The position numbers and the translations under genes were made by a program. From Icerya purchasi (Eukaryota > Arthropoda > Insecta > Hemiptera > Monophlebidae), in assembly GCA_039619475.1 (NCBI GenBank), contig CM077115.1, positions 504,515,352 through 504,579,351 of the forward strand: a stretch of 64,000 nt of DNA, written 5' to 3'. This document shows, piece by piece, positions 60,033 to 64,000 of this stretch; within the stretch, counting starts at the first letter, position 1; each line of letters begins with the position of its first letter. The notes below the pieces were generated by a model, which saw nothing but the letters and a program-made list of their open reading frames with translations, was not told the origin of the DNA and searched no databases.

Positions 60033-62190
60033 TAATGAAGTATCTTTTAATTCATCCGTGTAACTTTTTAAAAATCGTTCAAATCATGTGTCGGAGAACT
60101 GTGCATGGGGAGCATCGCAACTTCGTAATAGTTGCCGAGGGACTTAGCATTCGGATAACGACTAAACGCGTAACCCAGTGTCGTTCGACAGTTGAATATG
60201 CTTGGAATTTCCGAGAGCATCTTCTCGTTGCTTCGCTCGCTTATGAACGGGTCGCGCGAACTAGTACACTAAGCAATGCTGTTAAATTTCCGTTCGGGAC
60301 ATTCCACACGTGCCGATATAAATTTGTGAAGCAGTTTTCCCGAGTGCAGTACCTGAGAATGTGACCAGGCAATAATGTGGGCAGCTGTAGAGGCGTTGAT
60401 GATTTTACTGAGAAGAGGAGATTTTTCGTTTTTTCGCGGACTTTACGCCGTCGCGCTGATGGCGAATGCGTGGCTTCGTTGCAGCAGCTTAGCCCTATAA
60501 GTAACGACTTTGTCGGCATTCGAGCGGTTGATCGGGGTGCGAGGGGAACGTCTGAGGAGTGGTTGAATGAACTTTTATGACTTTTTCAGCTTGCAATGGT
60601 CCAACGGCAGACCTATCAATCTTCTAAGTAGCTATCGGCGGCGCCACCTATGCTGCATTTCAAGAGCGCCCCGGCACAGCACCCATTCCACTGCTCACTG
60701 CCTTGCATCATAGTTGCTCTATTAACGACATTCGCAGATCGGACTGCGACCTTTGCTCCGGCGCTCGTTATGTCCGTAATGTGTACGTAGTTCTTTGAAT
60801 TTCATATCATCTGCATAATAGCGCATAAAGTTCTTTTATAATATTTTATTATTGTTGTTATTTTAATAGTACGTCGCGCTGTTCGAACTCTCGTGTTCTA
60901 GAACATTCCGTTCGTCGTTTGAGCGGGAAAACCGTCATTGTGCCTACGGCGATAGACGATGCTTATGCCATAAAATTTGCCATTTTTCGCTAGAGAGCAG
61001 AGTATTTTTGCAAGATCTACAGTCGCTCTGATTTTAAAATCCCTCCTCCAACCACTAACATCGGGGGCATAATTGAAAATATCTTATTTTATACAAGTTA
61101 AATGTTAAACATTGACTCTGTGATTTGTGTTTGAATGGAATAATTTAACAATATATTGAATTTTAACATTTTAACGAGTTAAATATGCGTTCAGCTGCGA
61201 AAGAGTTGTAATAGAAAACTATGCGTGTTGATTGTCGGTTTTATTAATTTAAAAAAATTCACTCTCTGAGCTAAAAACAGGATTTTTTTTTCTTTTGCTC
61301 AGATCGAATGGAAAAACGAAATGACAGAAGTACTGTTGAAGTATTTCATATAAGAAAAAAGAAAATTCAATTAGAAATTTGAATGTATGTTGAAGTGAAA
61401 GAAATGTAGTCGCCGGGAATATATAGAAAGGTGAAGAAAGAGATTAAGTGCATAACGAACTGGTACAGTTTGCTTTTTTGGGCAAAACCAAAATTCATCG
61501 AGAAAGTTTGAAAAAGTTTTTTGTAAGGAACAACCCGGTATGTTGTACAAAACAAATGTGAAATAGCTGGTTTCAAGAATAGCATATAAATATTGTGATA
61601 GGGAAGTATTTTTGAGCAGGGAATTGCAGGACCTAGACGTATTAAGTAATTTTGGCACAATCGTCCGCTTAATTGTTTACTTTTTTTATTTATTTTGACG
61701 GGTGTTTACTGCACATTATTAGTTATAAGGATTGGAAATTCTTGTGCTCAGCGTAAGTCAGTTTTGATTTCTTTACCAGCATTTGTCGGAAGATGCCGTA
61801 TATCTAAAAATACCCTTTGTTTATTGGCTAATAAAGTAAAATAAATAATCACGAACGTGAATTATTAAACATTAAATAAATATGAATAGAGATACACGTC
61901 AAAAATGTTTTCGGAAATATCCTACCTTAAGCTTAGCCATTTTCTTGAACAAATCGTCATGTCAGTCGCAAAATTTAGGGAAAAAAATAATATAATTTAT
62001 TTACATGCCATGTCTTTAACTAGGAAGTTTAATAACAAGGTCAGTGGTATGCGTCTAATAAAAAAAAAAAAAAAAATCTCGTTCCGATAAAAACTTAATT
62101 AAAACCAACGGCTGTTAATAAATTATTTCTCCCTGATATTGTCCATATAGAACTCAATATTCGCCTCTTTATTCTCTTTCATTCCGATTT
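60033..62190. other. Spacer with CpG-richer patch (60080-60770)
   Basis: 60080-60770 has raised CpG and overlapping frames on both strands (109 codons plus at 60035-60364, 92 codons minus at 60241-60519, 67 codons plus at 60377-60580). None has a recognisable motif, so no gene is called. The rest is AT-rich. Confidence 0.35.
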
Positions 62191-62640
62191 AATATAGACC
62201 TTAATATTCCTGTCAATCTTCCTCTTGAAGAAGTTCATCATAATTCTATTCTGATCTCTAATATTCACCGGCTGGAGAAACGTGCATCTGATAATTCTTG
62301 CGTTCTCATTTCCGTCGTTGAAACTGAATTTATGAGTTCCACGCCCCATCCTTTATTTATATTTATGATTGTTAAATTGGACTAATGATTACCAAAACCA
62401 AACTCTGTCACAATTGTTTCTGTTTTAGCCACCACGGTGTTTCATACCGTTGTAAATGTACTCTTGTTTCCTATGTCCTGGTAGCCACCCTTCCACAGAA
62501 TATCCTATTTCTCTCTATAAAACGGTTCTTCAATTACCTCTACGCCCACTGTGCCGAAACCATTCAGCACTGGAATCTTTTTGTCAAGTTTTTATTGATC
62601 AAGTTAAAATGAGCCTTTTAAGAATGTTTTCTATTCAGTA
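62190..62640 (+). pseudogene. I-type LINE ORF1 (gag-like) relic with zinc knuckles
   Basis: Across frames the plus strand reads NIPVNLPLEEVHHNSILISN with IHRLEKRASDNS, then KLCHNCFCFSHHG (a C-x2-C-x4-H knuckle like CxNCxxFGH), then CPGSHPSTEYP and HCAETIQHWN or NHSALESFCQVF, matching the second and third knuckles (CGGxHxSxxCP, CxGNHSALDxxCPVF). The order IHRLNRR-type block, then CCHC knuckles, is typical of ORF1 of I/Jockey-type LINEs. Several frameshifts are needed, so it is broken. It lies upstream of an endonuclease on the same strand, as expected for one element. Confidence 0.75.
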
Positions 62641-62729
62641 GCCAAAAATATTAGTGAAGGCAGATTAGTCTCACCTACTATTATCTACATTGATATCTCA
62701 AACCCTGCTAATTTTCTCGCACTGAAGTT

Positions 62730-62787
62730 ATTTATTTATTTAATTAATTAATTAATTAATTAATTAATAAATAAATAAATAAATAAA
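62730..62787. repeat. TTTA/TTAA/ATAA microsatellite
   Basis: Runs of TTTA, then TTAA, then ATAA, which together form a hairpin-capable AT stretch. It interrupts the LINE ORF1 region. Confidence 0.9.
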
Positions 62788-63162
62788 GGCATCACTCTGA
62801 TATTCCTAAGTATTCTTCAAATGCTTCAATGGTCATCCCATCTTCCTCTGGCTTTTCTTAGTATTAATAATGTTACTTTTGGTAACTCCTCTTTTCCTTC
62901 TGTGGCAGATGTCGCAATCCCTACGTTGTTATTTGCGCCGATAAATTTAATGTTCCTAATTTGAGGGATAAAATTTTAACCGTGTGTCAAGTTTTACTTT
63001 CTTAGATGTGACCAAATTCGTACTTTTGTCTACTCTTAGTTTTTGTTTTATTTACTCTTCTTTTCATTCATTTTCTCCGAAACGATGCTCTTTGATCGCC
63101 CCAGTCCTTGCATAGGTATCATATTGTGCTGTTTTTATTACTTTATACCGCTTTCCTTCGGT

Positions 63163-63410
63163 ATTGTTTACTCCCTTTAACCACGATGGTTGATAGCATT
63201 CGGAAATCTAGAGGCGTGATTGTTGTTCTGACAAATAGAAGTTGTTTTTATGGAGTGTTTGGCTTTATATATCACTTTTCCTTTCGTTTTATTATCACCT
63301 TATTTTCAGTTTCTGTACGTTCCTTCTCAAAGCGTGTCAGTATTGTTTGCCGCCCTTAACTAGATTGGTTGGTAGCGTACCAGAATCCTCGCGCAATGAT
63401 TTATGTCAGC
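63163..63410 (+). repeat. Short direct duplication within the LINE
   Basis: GGTATTGTTTACTCCCTTTAACCACGATGGTTGATAGC-like sequence at 63163 recurs as AGTATTGTTTGCCGCCCTTAACTAG... at about 63340, with 177-bp offset. Both are preceded by T-rich sequence. It probably lies in the region between ORF1 and ORF2. Confidence 0.5.
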
Positions 63411-63614
63411 GGTGGGTGCTTGTTTTTTTTTTCAGTCTACTTTTTTTTTTATTTTTTAAATTCTGCATTTTTGATATTATGTTGAACTGTAGAAAGGGTA
63501 TTGTTGTAAATTTCACATCATCTTTTTCAATTTCTTTTATTTTTAGGTCTTGCGTATTCTTTTAACCTTTCTCAGTACTATCTCTTTTTAAAAATCATTA
63601 TCCTGTCAATTTAA

Positions 63615-64000
63615 AATTATACAATGAAACTGCCATAGTATAAAGGCCAACAAAAAATCCTTAGAACGGTTGCTAGATCAGTATAATGTTAATATTATGC
63701 TGCTTTCTGAAACCTGGTTCAAAAGCCCTTCCGATATCAGATCCCGTAATTTCCGCTCATAAATTCTAAGAAATGATATCCAGGTTTTAGTTCACATTGT
63801 TGCCTCCTAACTTTCCTTATCATACCTTAGTTCACGTTTCTATTCCTAACTATTCTTGCAAACCCAATATTGCATTTCCGCTTACATTCCTTCGGATTAC
63901 AATTTGCACAATTTTTCTTCTCGAACTTTTATCAATTTCCTTTCCTTTCCTTTTCATCATAAGTGATAATTAGAACGCTCACTCTCCTCTTTGGGGTTGT
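63615..64000 (+). pseudogene. I/Jockey-type LINE ORF2 start: AP-like endonuclease, runs off the edge
   Basis: The frame from about 63616 reads IIQ*NCHSIKANKKSLERLL then DQYNVNIMLLSETWFKSPSD and NFRS*ILRNDIQVL. This matches the N-terminal end of the APE-type endonuclease (QWNCxSIxxNKxxLxxLL..., LSETWF, ILRND), with W and Y replaced by stops. After a frameshift NIAFPLTFLRITICT/AYIPSDYNLHNF corresponds to the YIPP block. The glutamate of SETW is the conserved metal-binding residue. Together with the zinc-knuckle region at 62.2-62.6 kb this is one decayed LINE continuing beyond the window. Confidence 0.8.

Overview
This window looks like nuclear DNA from an insect or other arthropod: AT-rich, dense in microsatellites and homopolymer runs, with one clear cellular exon in the style of a metazoan intron-bearing gene and many transposon relics of the kinds found in insect genomes (Tc1/mariner, hAT-type MITEs, I- and R1-type non-LTR retrotransposons, a tRNA-derived SINE). 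I cannot name the species. Almost all other open frames are short and overlap on both strands, so I treat them as noise.

The only confidently recognised host-gene piece is a single large exon, 14373-15268 (+), of the tRNA isopentenyltransferase gene (TRIT1/MiaA family, the enzyme that makes i6A37 in tRNAs). It opens with the conserved strand carrying [13 protein letters not shown] and closes with LIDPAMA...[10 protein letters not shown] at a GT splice donor. Between these two conserved blocks, in what is the start of the swinging domain of MiaA, the frame holds about 241 residues where the human protein has about 24. This in-frame, mostly helical insertion of unknown origin is the most interesting item here. 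I did not find the flanking exons; much of the window is probably intron or intergenic.

Layout. 0-6 kb: a LINE tail, an 11-bp tandem array, then a complete Tc1-type transposon (2746-4462) with TA target duplication, 233-bp inverted repeats and an uninterrupted 355-residue DD34E transposase. 5.7-16 kb: one copy of a dispersed pyrimidine-rich repeat, a 25-bp tandem array, a hAT-like MITE, and the TRIT1 exon. 16.9-29.3 kb: a long inverted-repeat element with TTA flanks, SINE copy 1, a shorter foldback element, and hAT-like MITEs, two of them with 8-bp target duplications (one exact). 29-39 kb: mostly unannotated, with a CpG-rich patch near 33.2-33.9 kb. 39-52 kb: a TIR element split by a LINE tail, a further LINE tail, an I-type LINE relic flanked by two SINE copies, a second copy of the 27.5-kb repeat in opposite orientation, and an R1-type LINE relic. 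54-57.4 kb: the reverse copy of the 5.8-kb repeat and a diverged 1.4-kb duplication. 62-64 kb: an I-type LINE running off the right edge, with gag-like zinc knuckles followed by an endonuclease start.

The mobile parts do not work together as one system. The Tc1-type element looks young and possibly autonomous; the LINEs are broken by stops and frameshifts; MITEs and SINEs depend on enzymes not seen here.
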